Assembly: GCA_001661515.1 (NCBI GenBank)
Contig: LUVW01000017.1
Coordinates: 62,001 to 126,000 of the forward strand
Reading direction: 5' to 3'
Length of the DNA: 64,000 nt
Source: Capniomyces stellatus
Taxonomy: Eukaryota; Kickxellomycota; Harpellomycetes; Harpellales; Legeriomycetaceae
Positions within the stretch are counted from its first letter, which is position 1. Every line of letters starts with the position of its first letter. The notes beneath the pieces were generated by a model that saw nothing but the letters and a program-made list of their open reading frames with translations, was not told the DNA's origin and made no database searches. Of this stretch, positions 23,004 through 36,116 are shown in pieces. A program made the translations under genes and the position numbers.

Positions 23004-26000
23004 TTTATTTGAAGAGTGTCTGATAGCTATATTGCCTGTTTATAACTCTTTAATGATCTGGCTTTTTGTATTGTTGTGTATAAATTTGTGCTATTGTATA
23101 TTATAAAAAAGGCGTCAAGTGAAAAATGTTTGGTTGGCTGTTAAATAATAGCTGTATATTGCCTGTTGAGTGTTATTGTTATTACTGTATGAACCTTGGT
23201 TTTTTATATTCCTTCTTTTTCAAGTGAAATATTTAGTTTGGAAATTTGGGAACAGATTTTCTAAAATATAAAGACCAAGGTATAGGAGTTTCTGACAATA
23301 CCAATCGCTTTAAATATATATTCTATTGCGAATAGCAAGTTCTGGTTTATTTTATTTTTGATTTTTAGTTGCAAAAAAAAACACTAACTAGACTAAACAT
23401 CGTAATTCAATTTTATAAAATTACCCAATTTAAAAATAAAAAAATAAAAAAAGCTAAAATATCAAGTTGCTTTATAGTTCAACTTGGTTGAATCGGTTTA
23501 AAGGTTGTTGTGACAATACTTGGAGCAAAATTAAAGTCAAAAGCAAAAATCAAAAGTAGTGCCTAAATTAAAATAAAGCAAAAAAAAATAATGTATATGA
23601 AAAAAAATAGCGAAGAGCAGTATTTTATGAGCAATTATCTTATTGTTGTAATTGATTTGTAATAATGGTTGCACTTATTAATATGTGATATACTTAATTT
23701 GTTTATTAGATAACAGAGAAAATATATTACATAATAAACAACCCTTTTAAAGACAAGCTTTTCTTATTTATTTTTACTTTTATTTAGCTTTACTATACTC
23801 TATTCCATCTATCTCTGCTTTTCTTAAACTCGAATCAAAGGTAAAAAAAGCAACAGGAATGAATCACCACCTCATTTGCTGGCTTTTTCATATGTGTAAT
23901 TCGATTACTTTATCATTTTCTTGTATGAATTTATACTAATTTTTATAAATAGAACAACTGGTATTAGAAATTAGCCTTGGAGAGAACCACTAATTTGGCA
24001 TTACCCTCAACTACCAAGGTCAATGGCCGCTAAAAATCGATCCTTTATCTACCATTTTTAACAGTATTACAGTTAATATTTTGTGTGATTTGTATTTTAG
24101 TCTCAAAGTTAAAGTAATAATAGCTTCTATTTCTCAACACCACTTTGCTCTGTCTAAACATTACCCGGATTTTCTGACGATAGTTTAATCCTGAGTAAAT
24201 GCCATTAAAACGATTTCCTTATTGTTCATTCTCTTTTTGTTTTGCCCTTTGTTTTTTTTTTTGGGTGTCATCATGAATCAAAATTGTTTTATAAAAAACC
24301 TGCTGGATATATTGGTCAACAGATTTTCATGCATTTAAAGTAAAGCCTACAATCGGTGGGTGGAAAAAGAAAGGCTGTACAAACAATCGCCTTAACTTTA
24401 TTCGGACATTAACAACCTCCAGCAGTTAACAATAGCGATTAATTTTGCTTATGGGTTTTCATCTGCTTATCGACATGAACAATTGTAAATAGGCCTGCTA
24501 TTACATTTCAGTCAAGTTATGTATGCTTATACAGCTCTTACTTTAAGCCAGATCTGTTTAAATTATTGATTGTTTCTGCTTAATAGCCATTTCCAATTGT
24601 TCAAATCGTTTAACTTTTTTTTAAACACCTAGAAATTAGTAATTTTTAATTTTAATCGCCTAATATTTCTAGTTATGCAAATAGCCATTTGTGAGTAAAC
24701 TGCTTTAAATAATTATTATATAATATTAACGTAATTGCCAACTATCATTTTAATATATTACAATCGCGCCTTAGTATATCTTCTATTAATCCAACTATTG
24801 CTTGAATTGATGAATGGGAGAAGAGTTGGAAAAAATAGATTGTTTAAATCAACTAGCTGTAATAAAACCCTTCCAGCCTATATTTAACTTGAAGCGCCTA
24901 TTTTATTCTTAAATAGCTCCTTATCTATTCTAATTCTGGCTATTTGTATTACCAATTTTAAGCTAACTTTTGGCAATTTAATAATACTTTTTTTTAATTG
25001 TCCAAATATAGATGAGTTCGAATTAAATTTAGTAAAGATTTAATTTAAAGTATGCATACTTCTCACTATTTAAAGCTCTCAAAATGTTGTTTTGGCTAAA
25101 AGGGCAAATTGTGCTTGCTTTCATACCATACATTTTAAAACGTCATTATAAATACCCGAAGTCGGTCGTTTACCTTTGTAAACCATTATTATAGTAAAAT
25201 CGAGAAATCAAATAGCCTTAATAAGTTGTTACCAAGAGTATTATGAAACATCAAATAACACCCGAATATTGCCACCAGGCATTGATTTATTTATAGTAGG
25301 TTTGTTCTGTTTGATTCACTTATCTCGCCACTCCTTGCTTCAATTTTCAAACCACTGAGAGATTGCAGATGAGCCTCCAGTACTTCAAGACCATAACATG
25401 ATTGACCAACGCTTATTCATAGAAATAAAAAACTTGCTGCAAGCATTAATGTTGGTGTTGATGGCTATAGGACGTATAATTCAAGGCTGTTGGTTGAAAG
25501 GAATATCATAAACTTGGCTGTAAGTAGCCAAAATTACCCTTGTGTCTGTTTTCTGTTGTCTGTTTTAGCTTACAAGATGGAGAAGGTAAGAGTTGGTTGG
25601 TTGGTTGGTTGGCTAAACTTGAGGGTTTGAAACTACTAGTCGATTTTTTTTTACATCTAGCTTTTTTTACTGTACTTTCAAAACAGTTAAATTCAATCCT
25701 CTAGTTTAATTTTTTTTTTATTAACCTAATTTAATATTAATTATTTTTAATAATTTAGTTTTATAAAAACAATAAAATTAAAATTTCTTATTTAGAATTG
25801 TAATTATGTAATTATTTAATATATACCTAATGAACACCAATACGGGTTACATTAGCTTACCAGGTAACTCAAGTCTTGTTGCCACCAACCGGTTTTGCAT
25901 AGCTATTATTAGTATTAGTGTCGTAAGTTTATTACAAGTTAAACATAGATTAAAAAACATGCGATTCGAGTATCTTGACTCAAGATATGCCGTTATGTAA

Positions 26001-27494
26001 AAAAATCACCAATGACAGCGCGTAAATAGTCATAAATTTATCTTGATATCAGTATGTTGTCAATAGCAGCAGTGTTTTTGCTCCATCTTATTCAAGCAGC
26101 AGAGGTATTTTTAAATATTAGGTTAAAGCATTGCCAGAAGAGCTCCAATTAGTAAACTACATTTACAGTCAATGATAAAGCACGTATTACCCTATCAGCC
26201 CGAATAAGCAATTGTAATTGGTTTTCTCGGATTAAATACTGGCCAACAAGACAGCTACTTGCTTGTGCGTGCTTTTTTATTAGTAAAGTTGTGTGGAAAT
26301 TCAAAATATAAAACCAAAAAGGTCTGGCTAGCCTTATAAAAAAAAAGTAACGAACTCGATTTTTTGGTCCAGTTGGGGCAACATAATAATACATGTCGTC
26401 GGGTTCCGTTTTTGAAAGGAATGTTTGGGTTTTATAAATTTTCCGTCACAATCGTGTTAAAATATACAAATATGTTTGACAATCAACATTTACCAGCTTT
26501 AAGCGCGTATAATCAAGATCGACCGCTTCATTAAAATCATTTGGTCATGAAGTACAGCCCAACTGTACCAACAAAGTATTTTTTGAAAAAAAAGAAAGTT
26601 AACTTATGTACCTGACTCTGAACAAGTCATTATTTTATGTATCCGGGATATCCAATGTAATTAAATCAAATAGGGAATCCACCGTAACCAAGTCAAATGG
26701 GGGATATCATGCTATATTTTGAAATGCTGAACATTCCTATATGTATCAATTGCGCTTTTCTTTCTTTCTGTTAGTTTATGACGATCATAACATGGGCCAG
26801 ATTTTTTGAAGACTCAACATTGATACAAAAACTAAATCCTGAATTATTGAATTTACAATTTACTTTGTAATTTTCTAGTGACATTTTTTTTTAATTTTAG
26901 CCGAGTTTCTTTGCTGAAAAACAGTGTTATCTCCAGGAATTCACGCAGTGAAAAAATAGCGCCAGCTTCGTTTGAATTGACCCATGTAATAGCTTTTTGT
27001 CAATACTAAATAGTAGTAACTGTGGTTCTTTGAAGTAAAAGACGTGCTAAATATTATTAACAATAAAAAGACTTGCTTATTTCAATAATAATAATAAATA
27101 CCTGCCTAACTGAAAAGTAAGATTGTGCTTGGCTAAAAAGAAGGTTGTTTATTAAGCCAAGTCTTAATATTTGGTGTTAGCGAATATAAGTGTAATTGGT
27201 CTTATTAAAACCGACTAATACTATGTTAATATCCCACGTAATTGGGAGTTTATACATGCGGGTCCAACCATTTACAATATTAATTGTATTGGACAAACCA
27301 ATGACTAGGTGATAAAATATTAGCGGAGATGTTTTTTTTTCTCCTGAAGGAAATAAACGACAAAAAGCAACATATTATTGTAAAATAGATAAAAAGGGAT
27401 AGCGACAGTCGGAAAGTATCAAAGTCAATACAAGTGACATTCTTGGCCTGCTTAATTACCTACACAAAGTGTGATATAACTCAGAAGCTAGAGA
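23004..27494. other. Long gene-poor interval (4.5 kb)
   Basis: Very AT-rich with frequent stops in all frames. I could not find a family-matching exon on either strand. It holds one copy of the dispersed repeat (26848-26986) and a short GGTT run at 25594-25612. It also contains the long upstream regions of the divergent homeobox and Pin1 genes. A noncoding RNA or a rapidly evolving small-exon gene cannot be excluded. Confidence 0.5.
26848..26986 (+). repeat. Dispersed repeat family, copy 1
   Basis: Shares ordered blocks with four other loci: a TTTGTAATTT-type block, CTAGTGACATTT, TTTCTTTGCTGAA, CTCCAGGAATTCACGCAGTG and TTTGAATTGACCCAT. Length is about 140-150 bp with no open frame. Confidence 0.7.
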
Positions 27495-28483
27495 ATGGTA
27501 AGTGCATTTACTTTGGGCGATGAAGTTTAATTCAGGATGAATGTATACATTGCTAAACACCGGCTTGTACTTTTGGCAGAAAATCAACTAAAGTTAATTG
27601 AGCCCAACCACTAAAGTAAAGTACTTGATGGTTTGGCTTTGTACCTTATTTTTCCAACATATTGTTTTTGTTTTTAACGCTATTTTAATATGCGTGTTTG
27701 TACGTTTAGCCTTGAAGCTGACTGTGTTGAAATAATATGTAGGGAGAAAGTAACTCAGCTTTGCCGCCTAATTGGGAGGTGAGAACTTCTCGCTCAAGGA
27801 ACATGCCGTACTATTATAATACCAGCACCCGCGAAAGCCGTTGGGATCCACCAACAGGCTCTGGTGTTGATAATGGCAAATCAAATGCCGGAAAAGTAAA
27901 AGTTAGCCACTTGCTAGTGAAACATTCCGAGAGCCGCAGACCCAGCTCATGGCGCCAGGTAACTGTTATTTCATATTAACCATTATAGAAGAAAAAAGGA
28001 ATCATGTCCTTTTTATAGTACATATATTATTTTCCATTCAGGATTTGAACAGCTTTCACATTAGAGTATATTGCTAATCTAGTAAAATCGGTCGATCCAA
28101 ATAATCAACAAGCTTTGTTGTGCAGTCTGAAATTGGGGTTTCCTTTAGTTAGCCTTATTCGCAAGTAGCCAAAACAAACAAATTTGAACTTTTTGGTAAT
28201 GCTTCATCTTGGTTAGGACAACATCACTAGAACAAAAGAAGAGGCGCTAGATATCATTGAGAAATTTCGCGCCCTTATTGAGTCAGGAGAAGCAAACTTG
28301 GAGGAGCTAGCAGCAAAAGAATCGGACTGTTCCTCAGCCAAGAGAGGAGGTGACTTGGGCTGGTTTGGGCGTGGTCAGATGCAAGCGGCTTTTGAAGAAG
28401 CTTCATACGCACTCGAGGTTAATGAACTTAGCAAACCGGTTTTTTCTGATAGCGGAATTCATTTGATTTACCGTACAGGGTGA
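27495..28483 (+). CDS. ESS1: Peptidyl-prolyl cis-trans isomerase Ess1/Pin1
   Basis: Exons 27495-27497 (the ATG alone), 27743-27958 and 28217-28483 sum to 486 nt (161 residues), close to human Pin1. The first donor is ATG|GTAAGT. No in-frame ATG exists between the acceptor at 27742 and the WW domain, so the start must be spliced in. The WW domain has LPPNWEV, YYYN and SRWDPP. The parvulin domain has the active-site set: HLLVKHS (His, Lys), ESRRPSSWR (phosphate-binding Arg pair), SDCSSA (Cys) and SGIHLI (His). It isomerises phospho-Ser/Thr-Pro bonds, notably in the RNA polymerase II C-terminal domain and in cell-cycle proteins, in the nucleus. It converges on aminoacylase-1 about 700 bp away. 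Confidence 0.95.
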
Positions 28484-29181
28484 AAACCTTGGTTACGGTT
28501 TCCAGTTGCAAACCATTGTTTATTTTCTTTTTTGTTTACTTATTTATATTTTATTTATGTGGTTTATTGGCAACCGAATCAACAGAACAAAACATGCAAT
28601 GTTAAACATTACTTTAAAATACCATTAAAATATCATAAAATACCATAAAAATACTATAAAACACTGCTATTTTGATGTGATAGTCGACCCTACTAGCCGA
28701 CACCCCTTTGACCAACTAGATTGTCCGTACCCGATGGACATTGGTTAAAGGAGATTGGTGCTATTTTAAGTCTGGGCAGGATCAAGTAACGAGGGTTTGT
28801 GGATAGCCTCCAAATTTCAGATTGTTATTACTGGTGTTTTTTTTACTGCGAAAGATTTGGAGCTATAACTATACTGATAAATATCATCGATTTCAATAAA
28901 CACACCATTGATTGTGACATTGAAACACCAATGATGGGAAAATACAAAAGACTTTGTGACGGGAAGTGTATATCGCTAGGGGTTAAATAAAAATAAAATA
29001 AAAAGACAGTGCTGATTCTTTTCCTCACTGGGTCAGTTCTTCTTTAAATTTTATTACAGGAGTTGACAAATAGTTTAGATAAATCTCAAATCCAGTAATG
29101 TAACCGAGGGCTTTGATTCTTATTTCAATAATAAAAAGTAATAGAAAATGATAGTGTGGTGTGGTGTGGTAGTAAATGCGG
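28484..29181. other. Intergenic between convergent genes
   Basis: 3' flanks of ESS1 (+) and ACY1 (-). It contains near-tandem CATAAAATACCATAAA units near 28616-28665, likely polyadenylation context, and GGTGTGGT repeats near 29155-29172. The small overlapping open frames at 28799-29028 are not supported as genes. Confidence 0.5.
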
Positions 29182-31063
29182 CTAATCCAACACATCTGCC
29201 ATTGCTTCAATCAAATCTACATAAAATGTGATACCATCCAAAAACGTAGACTCTTTAACATACTCATCGTGGCAATGTGCCAACATAGGGGTTCTTGCCA
29301 TAGGTCCAACACCCAATGATGGGATTCCAGCATTTCTAACAAATCTAGAATCAGATGTAGCTGGACAGATGATATACTCTATCTTTGTGTTTTTGGATTC
29401 AAAATGCTTGTTAAATGCCCGGATGAAGGGGTCGGAGTCATCCAAGCTGGTGACGCCAAAAGAGGTATCTTTATTCAAATGTTCGATCTCAACACCATTG
29501 GTGTCAGCTAGGTCCTGGAGATATGCTTTGAATTCATCAATGTCGGTATTAGGAGTTACGCGAATATCAAACGTAACAGAGTATGTTGCAGGTACTACGT
29601 TTTGCTGTTTCCCACCATTCAAAGAAGTAAGATTAACAGAGGTCACGTCTCCTTGCTCTTTGAAAGTGCCGCCCAGTTTTGTGAACTTGGAAAGCTGCTC
29701 GTCTCTGTAGCTCATGAGACTGTTTATAACTGGTAGGAGTTTCTCAATTGCTGTGCCCTCAATAAACTGGCTTCCATGACCAGTGTTTCCGTGTGCTGTA
29801 AACCTTACAGCGCTAATTATAGGCAATTTGTCAAATTATTGATTTAAGTTGCATATATATATATTTACTGAAAGTTTACTTTAAGCTTTTTTGAAGTGTT
29901 TGTTGGACATAAATATGTTGTGATCTGGTCTGTTTCAGTGCATTAAGTATGTATAAGTGTTAGTACCTATTGATTCTTTCAGCATAAAATACAAGCACCG
30001 TGTCGTCTGGCGAGGTGATGCCCTCGGTTAAATCAAGTCCAATGTTTAGAGCTTTATACTCATCGGAGTTGCATAATGCTGCCATTCCGTCTTTGCCGCC
30101 GATTTCCTCATCAGGCGCAAAGATGACATAGATATCTCTTTGGAATTTTTTTCCTGCAGCCTTGATTACTCTCAAAGCCTCCAGATAACTATAGTTTATA
30201 ACCACACGCATAAGGGTGCATGCAAAGAATATTTAACCTTGGAATAATAAAAATAAATAATACTTGGATTAATCGACACCAAAAGCCAAAAACCAACAGT
30301 AAAGTATGCCAAATTACAAATGTGGTGGTGTATGGCCATGTTTATCTTACCAACTGCCAACGATTTTCATGTCTTGGGTTCCACGGGCGTAAATATTATA
30401 TGTACCGTCTTCCATCAAAACTCTTTCAGCAGCAAATGGTGGGTATGTCCAAAGATCCTAAATCAACGCGTTTACAGTTATTTGATGATCAGCTTAGGAG
30501 TGTATTTATATTAAGAGCGAATTAAGTCCAATTATGTGGTTTTTTTTGTTTTTGTTTTGGTATTTGTTCAATATATTTTTTTTTGTTCGGCTTGTCAATA
30601 TGTTTATAATAGAATACACATTTCATAATATATAGTTACCTCAAATACTGGAACAACATCGGTGTGTGAACATAGCGATATGGTTTTCAATGTTGGATCC
30701 AGACCTGGGTACTTGATAATAATACTCGGTTTTCCTTTTACTAGCTAACATCAAATAAATGGTAGGTATTTACGTACATGTCAGTTTTTGCATTTGAGAT
30801 AAACTAGACCATCACTACAGCTTGATGGCTCCAACCCCTGGTTTGTTTGATATTATAGCTATGCATTGAAATTGTATCAGTGTATGTTATTGCACAGTAT
30901 TTACTTCAACAATCTGGTACTCTAGCCCAATTTCCTCTGCCTGCTCAATCAGGAACTTTGTGCATCCCTCATAGTCAGGTGTAGGATGCACGGTTTGGAT
31001 TTGAAGATATTTTCTGAACCTAGCAACAGACTCTGGTTCTTTGGTTTCTCTGTTTACTGTCAT
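29182..31063 (-). CDS. ACY1: Aminoacylase-1 (N-acyl-L-amino-acid amidohydrolase, M20)
   Basis: Five exons, read from 31063 downward: 31063-30905, 30744-30640, 30457-30351, 30188-29967 and 29812-29182. They sum to 1224 nt (407 residues); human ACY1 has 408. Family residues occur in order: CSHTDVVPVF (zinc His and catalytic-site Asp), ARGTQDMK (bridging Asp), FAPDEEIGG (general-base Glu pair), TEGI (zinc Glu), then the dimerisation/lid domain with GHGSQFIE and NVVPATYSVTFDIRV, and a C-terminal LAHCHDEYV (zinc His). It hydrolyses N-acylated amino acids, mainly N-acetyl, in the cytosol to salvage amino acids. The match is to ACY1 rather than yeast vacuolar carboxypeptidase S: there is no signal or membrane anchor at the N-terminus (MTVNRETKEPESVARF). 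Confidence 0.93.
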
Positions 31064-32413
31064 GTTTTTTTTTTAAAAAAAATAATATATTGTGGTTGTG
31101 TTGCTAATTATAATACCAAGAAGGTTAATATTAGATACTGTGATTATACTCTGTAGGATTTAACTATGACTAAAAGCTAGTATTCATTAGATTGTCTTTA
31201 TTTGAGGAAATGTTCCGCACCAAGGTATTTTGTGCTAACAGTAGATTCTTGAGCCTTTTTATACTGCCCACCCAGACAAGCCAACAATCATACGGCCAAC
31301 AAAAGCAAGCAAATGGAGGGTGGGGGTCGTATATTGTATTGTCTTTTCTTTCCATTTATCTTTCACTCCTTTTCCCCTTTTTTTAAAGGATGACCTCAGA
31401 CCATTTTATGTTCTACAGCTTGAACCATATCATTTTAGAAGGTGTTTGAAAACAAGACAAACAAGATAAAAAGGTATAAACAAGTGTAAATGGGATGCGA
31501 AATTAGTTGGAATTTATAAATACTGATATTAAAACATTCAGCGTCTTTAGCCTACATTTCAAACTTTAAAAGTCATTTTCAACAAACTCTATTTATTTCT
31601 GCCGAATCAAGTTTGCGCAATAAAGCAAGGCGTTTAGATATCAAGTGGTTGAAAGCCCAAACCAACGCCAGCTCCAACGCAATTCCTTTAATTAAGGAGT
31701 AGTGTAACAATGCACGTCAATAACCCCTAATGTGATATCATTATATAGACTTAGTATAATATGTATTTAAAATCGGCATCTTCAAATTTTTCTCATGGAA
31801 AGTAATGCGTAAAGCTGAATATCGAGTTCTTGGTTCAGTGTATATGATGAGATTTATAATGATGAAACCCAACAACAAGGAGTGAATCCTACTTATTGAT
31901 GAAGCGGCAGATTTGAATTAACAAACATTGCGCACTTTTAATCCGGAAAAACAGCCTCTAAATAATAACTTTTTTTTTCTTTGGGTTGTATTAAACGTAT
32001 TTTTGTATTTGCTTTTACTTGATAAGTTTAGCAACAAGTATCGTTTACAAGCAGTTTAAAGAAACCTGTAGCAGAGAAAATAGTTGCTCTTTTTTTCATT
32101 TCTATCTTTGTTGGGCTTGCGAAAGTATTTTGGAATTGGCTTATTTCGGGATTACACTTTTATTAAAAGGGCCATATTAACACTTCAATAAAAAAAGACC
32201 TTGCTTTGATTAACATAACCTAAAGCCAAAGGAGGATCAACTCAAATTAAATAAGAACTATACTATAGTAACATTCATAACTTTTCACATTTATTAGCAC
32301 TCATATTAACAAATTTCAATAAAATTAAAAAATGCCTTGTTAATGCTTTAATGAAACAAAGACCAGTAAAATAATATGATAATGTGTATGTGTTTACTAA
32401 TGTTTCCTTCTTT

Positions 32414-32428
32414 GGGGGGGGGGGGGGG
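32414..32428. repeat. Poly-G tract (15 nt)
   Basis: Uninterrupted G run in strongly AT-rich flanks. Its exact length is likely to be a sequencing uncertainty. Confidence 0.85.
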
Positions 32429-32710
32429 TTTAGGCAAAAGTTGGCAAAAAACAAAATAACCCTCAGAGTAGTGAAGAGCCAAACCGCTAGAGAAACGGTT
32501 GGCTGGTGTAATTTACCAGTCCCAAAAAACAATCTTATTTGCTCTAGCTTGGTAAATGGTATAAGAATAAAAGTTGATTCGAAAAAAATTCTTTGAAAAA
32601 AAAAAGTTGATAAAATTTTTTTCTCTATTTTTTTACCTTAATTGATTTTCGATGCAATACCTTACAAATTGGGCTGTTGGTAAAAAAAAATAGGAGTCAA
32701 GCAAACTACA

Positions 32711-32724
32711 GTATATATAAAAGG
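32711..32724 (+). promoter_or_regulatory. Candidate TATA box for LCP5
   Basis: GTATATATAAAAGG lies about 140 nt upstream of the ATG at 32859. Confidence 0.35.
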
Positions 32725-32858
32725 TGACAAGATAATAGGGTATACTTTACTTTGAGTGTTTTAGATATAATTGCGAATCAGAATAGTCGGGGTTTTATAG
32801 TGGCGAGATAACAGTAAAAAGTATATAATCAAGGTGATCAAGTCATAAAACACGAGCA

Positions 32859-34001
32859 ATGATTGAAGCGGCCAAAACAGCAAACCTGGGGGTTGAGGAT
32901 AGATATGGCAATCATGTAAAGGCAATGAAAACACAGGCGAATGAGTTGGGCATGATAATCACCAAACTAAAGTCGCGGATATCTGAGGGAGATTTAGAGT
33001 TTAAGGAGGGAATAAGTCTGCTTACAGTAAAGTTCTACACGCTTTTGGAATATGTTGCCGATCTTGGCTTTGTCACATTTTTGAAACTAAACAGAGAACC
33101 GATTGAGGGCCATGAGGTGCTTACTAGATTGATCGAAAACAGGTTGGTTTTGGAGAAGATAAAACCAATAGAAATGAGACTGAGGTACCAGATAGACAAG
33201 CTGATCAGGACAGCATTGACAACAGATCCAAACAGTAAGGCAGCATCAAAATCAAAAGATGCAAATGATTCTGAAACAGAGGTAGAAGCAGTGGAAGATC
33301 CAGACTCATTAAATGTCAACATTGTTAAGGACGCAGCGGATGAGGACGATGAAGAAGAGTTTAAATATAAGCCAAAACTGGAAAGCTTAATGACCTCAGC
33401 GAAAATGCAAGGGATGTTGGAGTCCCAAAAATCTAAAACTTCCAATATGACAGACTCGAGCCAACAACCAGAGGCTGGGGTATATGTGCCACCAAAGCTG
33501 GTTCCTGTTAGATTTGAGGAAGATAAAACTCTGAAGGTTCGCAGAGAAAGAGCAGAACAGCGAATGAAGGAGAGAAGCGCCCGCTCAAGGATAATTAAAG
33601 ATCTTATTGACGAGTTTGATGATCGACCAGAGACAGCATCGGCGTGGGGAACAAGCAATTCCATTGGTGTTGCAAGCAATGAAAAGTTAGAGGAGGGCAG
33701 GTTGGAGCGCAATAAGTATGAAGAGGACAACTTTATTCGTATGACTGTTGGAAAGAAGGACAAGAAGATGATGCAACAGGGTCTTAGGAAGTTAGATGAC
33801 GAGTTTTATGGGTTGAATGACTTTGCAGCAATATCTTCGCTTAACCAAGCCAATTCCGACTCCAGAGCTAGAAGCAAGGATGTTTTGGAAAAGAGGAAAG
33901 CTTACTTATCTAAAAATGACACGCGAAATGACAACGCATTTGCTAACCCTTCAAAGAAAAAACTCAAAACCGGAAAATTCAGCGCTAGGAAAAAAAACTA
34001 A
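32859..34001 (+). CDS. LCP5: Lcp5/neuroguidin-like SSU processome protein
   Basis: 380 residues, one exon. Residues about 25-110 form a helical Sas10/Utp3-type domain (ISLLTVKFYTLLEYVADLGF, then VLTRLIENRLVLEKIKPIEMRL). An acidic segment (about 137-167) follows. Then comes YVPPKLVPVRF (209-219), the conserved family motif in which a Y-x-PPK element precedes the charged C-terminal half. The C-terminus is basic (KKKLKTGKFSARKKN), fitting RNA contact and nucleolar localisation. Lcp5 works with U3 snoRNP in early 18S rRNA processing at sites A0-A2. Utp3/Sas10 itself is longer and carries a C-terminal Sas10 domain, so Lcp5/NGDN is the better name. Confidence 0.88.
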   Translation: MIEAAKTANLGVEDRYGNHVKAMKTQANELGMIITKLKSRISEGDLEFKEGISLLTVKFYTLLEYVADLGFVTFLKLNREPIEGHEVLTRLIENRLVLEKIKPIEMRLRYQIDKLIRTALTTDPNSKAASKSKDANDSETEVEAVEDPDSLNVNIVKDAADEDDEEEFKYKPKLESLMTSAKMQGMLESQKSKTSNMTDSSQQPEAGVYVPPKLVPVRFEEDKTLKVRRERAEQRMKERSARSRIIKDLIDEFDDRPETASAWGTSNSIGVASNEKLEEGRLERNKYEEDNFIRMTVGKKDKKMMQQGLRKLDDEFYGLNDFAAISSLNQANSDSRARSKDVLEKRKAYLSKNDTRNDNAFANPSKKKLKTGKFSARKKN

Positions 34002-36116
34002 AAGAAATGTCTTTATTCGCTGTTTAAACAAATATGCGGTAATGGGTACACATTTTGATCTTCAGAAGCAGTCGTTTTGTGGACTTTTTGATGGATGTGT
34101 CAAATATCTTGTTTTCCCATTGTCATAGTTCTGTACAATCTTGAAAAAAACGGGATCATGACTATTTTTCTGTAAAAAGCCTAAAGCGGCTTCTATTCAA
34201 AACCGTTAAACGTTATACAGCTGAGCGATATTTTACCTTAATTCTTTTATATATTTATAATGGTCCCTGGGGCCGTTACTTATCAATGTCCTTTATTCGA
34301 TTGTCAATATTACTATTTGTAGTCAGGTTTAAATTTGGAAAGTTATACAGTACATAATTTTAATTTTTAAAAATCGTTTGAAAGTACTTGCTCGGTTATC
34401 GCTTATGCAAGTATTCTCTGGAATTCAGTGATTTTCTCGTTTATACCAAATATCTTGCATCTCACAAGCACTTAAGTATCAATGTTTACTATCATTGATA
34501 TTAAGAAAAGTCCCAAGGTTTTATAAAAAAAAAACTTCTTGTAAGGAGTGTATTAAAAGAAAAAACGCCGGTACAACTCTTTTGTACAAGAAGCCAAAGT
34601 TTGTTTTAACCAAAAACTGAATAACCCAGGCTATTGTAATAGGGTATATTTTGTCCCAATGCTGTCCAGTCAAGCTTTATACAGCCTATCTTGCTGCATT
34701 CTTTCCCCTTGATGTTAAAAATACTTTTGTTTTACCTAAAGTTTTATTTCTCATTGCGCATAATTTCACTTTCAATCCACCCAACGATACGCCATGGCTG
34801 GGTTTTCGCCAAACTCCAACTCAAACCAACCACCTTGGTAGGGGAATACACCCGTTAAAGTAATATCCTGAGATTATGGTCGCTTTAGTCCTCAATTTAC
34901 TGAGCTTGTAAATTTTTCTGTAGTTAACTAGTGATGATTTGTAAAAAAAGGCATTTTCCCGCCCATCCATCAATAAGATAGCTTGTATGTTAGGAAGGTT
35001 ACGCTGAGATCCCAGGACCATCTCCATTGAAATAGTCTCATATTGGTTTATAGTAAGTTTATTACTGCCCGTTGCACTATGAAATCAAAAAAAATGTTTT
35101 TTTTGGATTCTAGAAACTAGCAATTTGCAAAAAAAAAAAAAAAAAGCCATCCAGTCATAAGCTTATATTGACATATGCGCAACACAGTACCTCCAATCGT
35201 TTTTTTTAGCTATTTATAGATCTTGCGTGAATCGCCTATAAAACTTTTGTTACTAGATGGAAATTTTTTCCCGAGAAAACTCTAGTTAGCTAATTGGTTT
35301 CTGGTGTTTTTGTCATATAAATGATGGAAAGGCAATTTCTTTAGCCTGTATCAACACTTAATATTTAATGTTCGAATTCGTTAGATAAAAACAATTTAAG
35401 AGTGGTACGCGAATAGCACAAGATTGATAAAATAGTTTATAAAGATATACAACTATAACTGTTGTTTCTAAATTTAGAACTTTATTATGTAACTTTTATT
35501 ATAGCTAATGTTATTCATCTAATATTAACTCAAGGAAATTAGTAATGAGTAAAACTTGCAAAATAAGTTTGATGGGAATAAAAGCGCTGAACAGTTGGTT
35601 AAAGGGATGGTGTTAGGATCTATTACTTTTGTTGAAACATAATCTACTTTATAATTGGATAGAAATAGTCATAAAACCAATCATAGTTTGTTTTAAAATA
35701 TATTGCCATTTTAATTATATAATTCAGAACTAATATGGAAGCCAACTTAAACTATATTTCTAGCTTGATTAAAAAAGCTTAATCCCAGTGCTTGTACATT
35801 CAACTTTAACTTTTAGCTTTTCCACTTGTTTTCCACTTGTTATATACTTGCTTTATACTTGCTTTATTGGCTTTTTTTTTCCAAAGTTGATCTAATAAAC
35901 TATTTGGCGCTTAGGAAATAAAAACTCAGATGCAAAAGTGCAAAAAAATTACGTGAAAAAGAATGTAATAACTATAAATACATTTATTCTCGCCTTTTTA
36001 TGAAAGGATCTTAACCTTTCTCATCGCATTAGGCAAGATAATCTAACGACCGCAACTTGTTCCGATTTACCATCATTTTAACAACTAACTCATAAATCAA
36101 ACCCGACCGAGGCATA
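34002..36116. other. Intergenic, no supported gene
   Basis: About 2.1 kb of AT-rich DNA with a poly-A tract near 35129-35145 and a tandem ACTTGCTTTAT element near 35820-35870. Opposed open frames at 34651-34863 (+) and 34821-35027 (-) have fairly mixed composition but match no family I recognise and carry no start or splice context. Confidence 0.5.
35972..35980 (+). promoter_or_regulatory. Candidate TATA box for the S1 protease
   Basis: CTATAAATA lies about 140 nt upstream of the ATG at 36117. The same nonamer occurs upstream of the small secreted protein gene at 58358. Confidence 0.35.

Larger units (their letters stand above)
31064..32858. other. Intergenic between divergent genes
   Basis: About 1.8 kb shared 5' region of ACY1 (-) and LCP5 (+). 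It contains a 15-base G homopolymer at 32414-32428 and a TATA-like box at 32711-32724. No gene supported; the open frames at 31170-31386 overlap on both strands and are low-complexity. Confidence 0.5.

Noticed and set aside
29228..29710. 160-codon plus-strand frame opposite ACY1
   Set aside because: Antisense of the conserved aminoacylase exon; the minus strand carries all the family residues.
34651..35027. Opposed frames that might be a decayed transposon
   Set aside because: Translation on the minus strand shows no reverse transcriptase, integrase or transposase motif, and no terminal repeats were seen.
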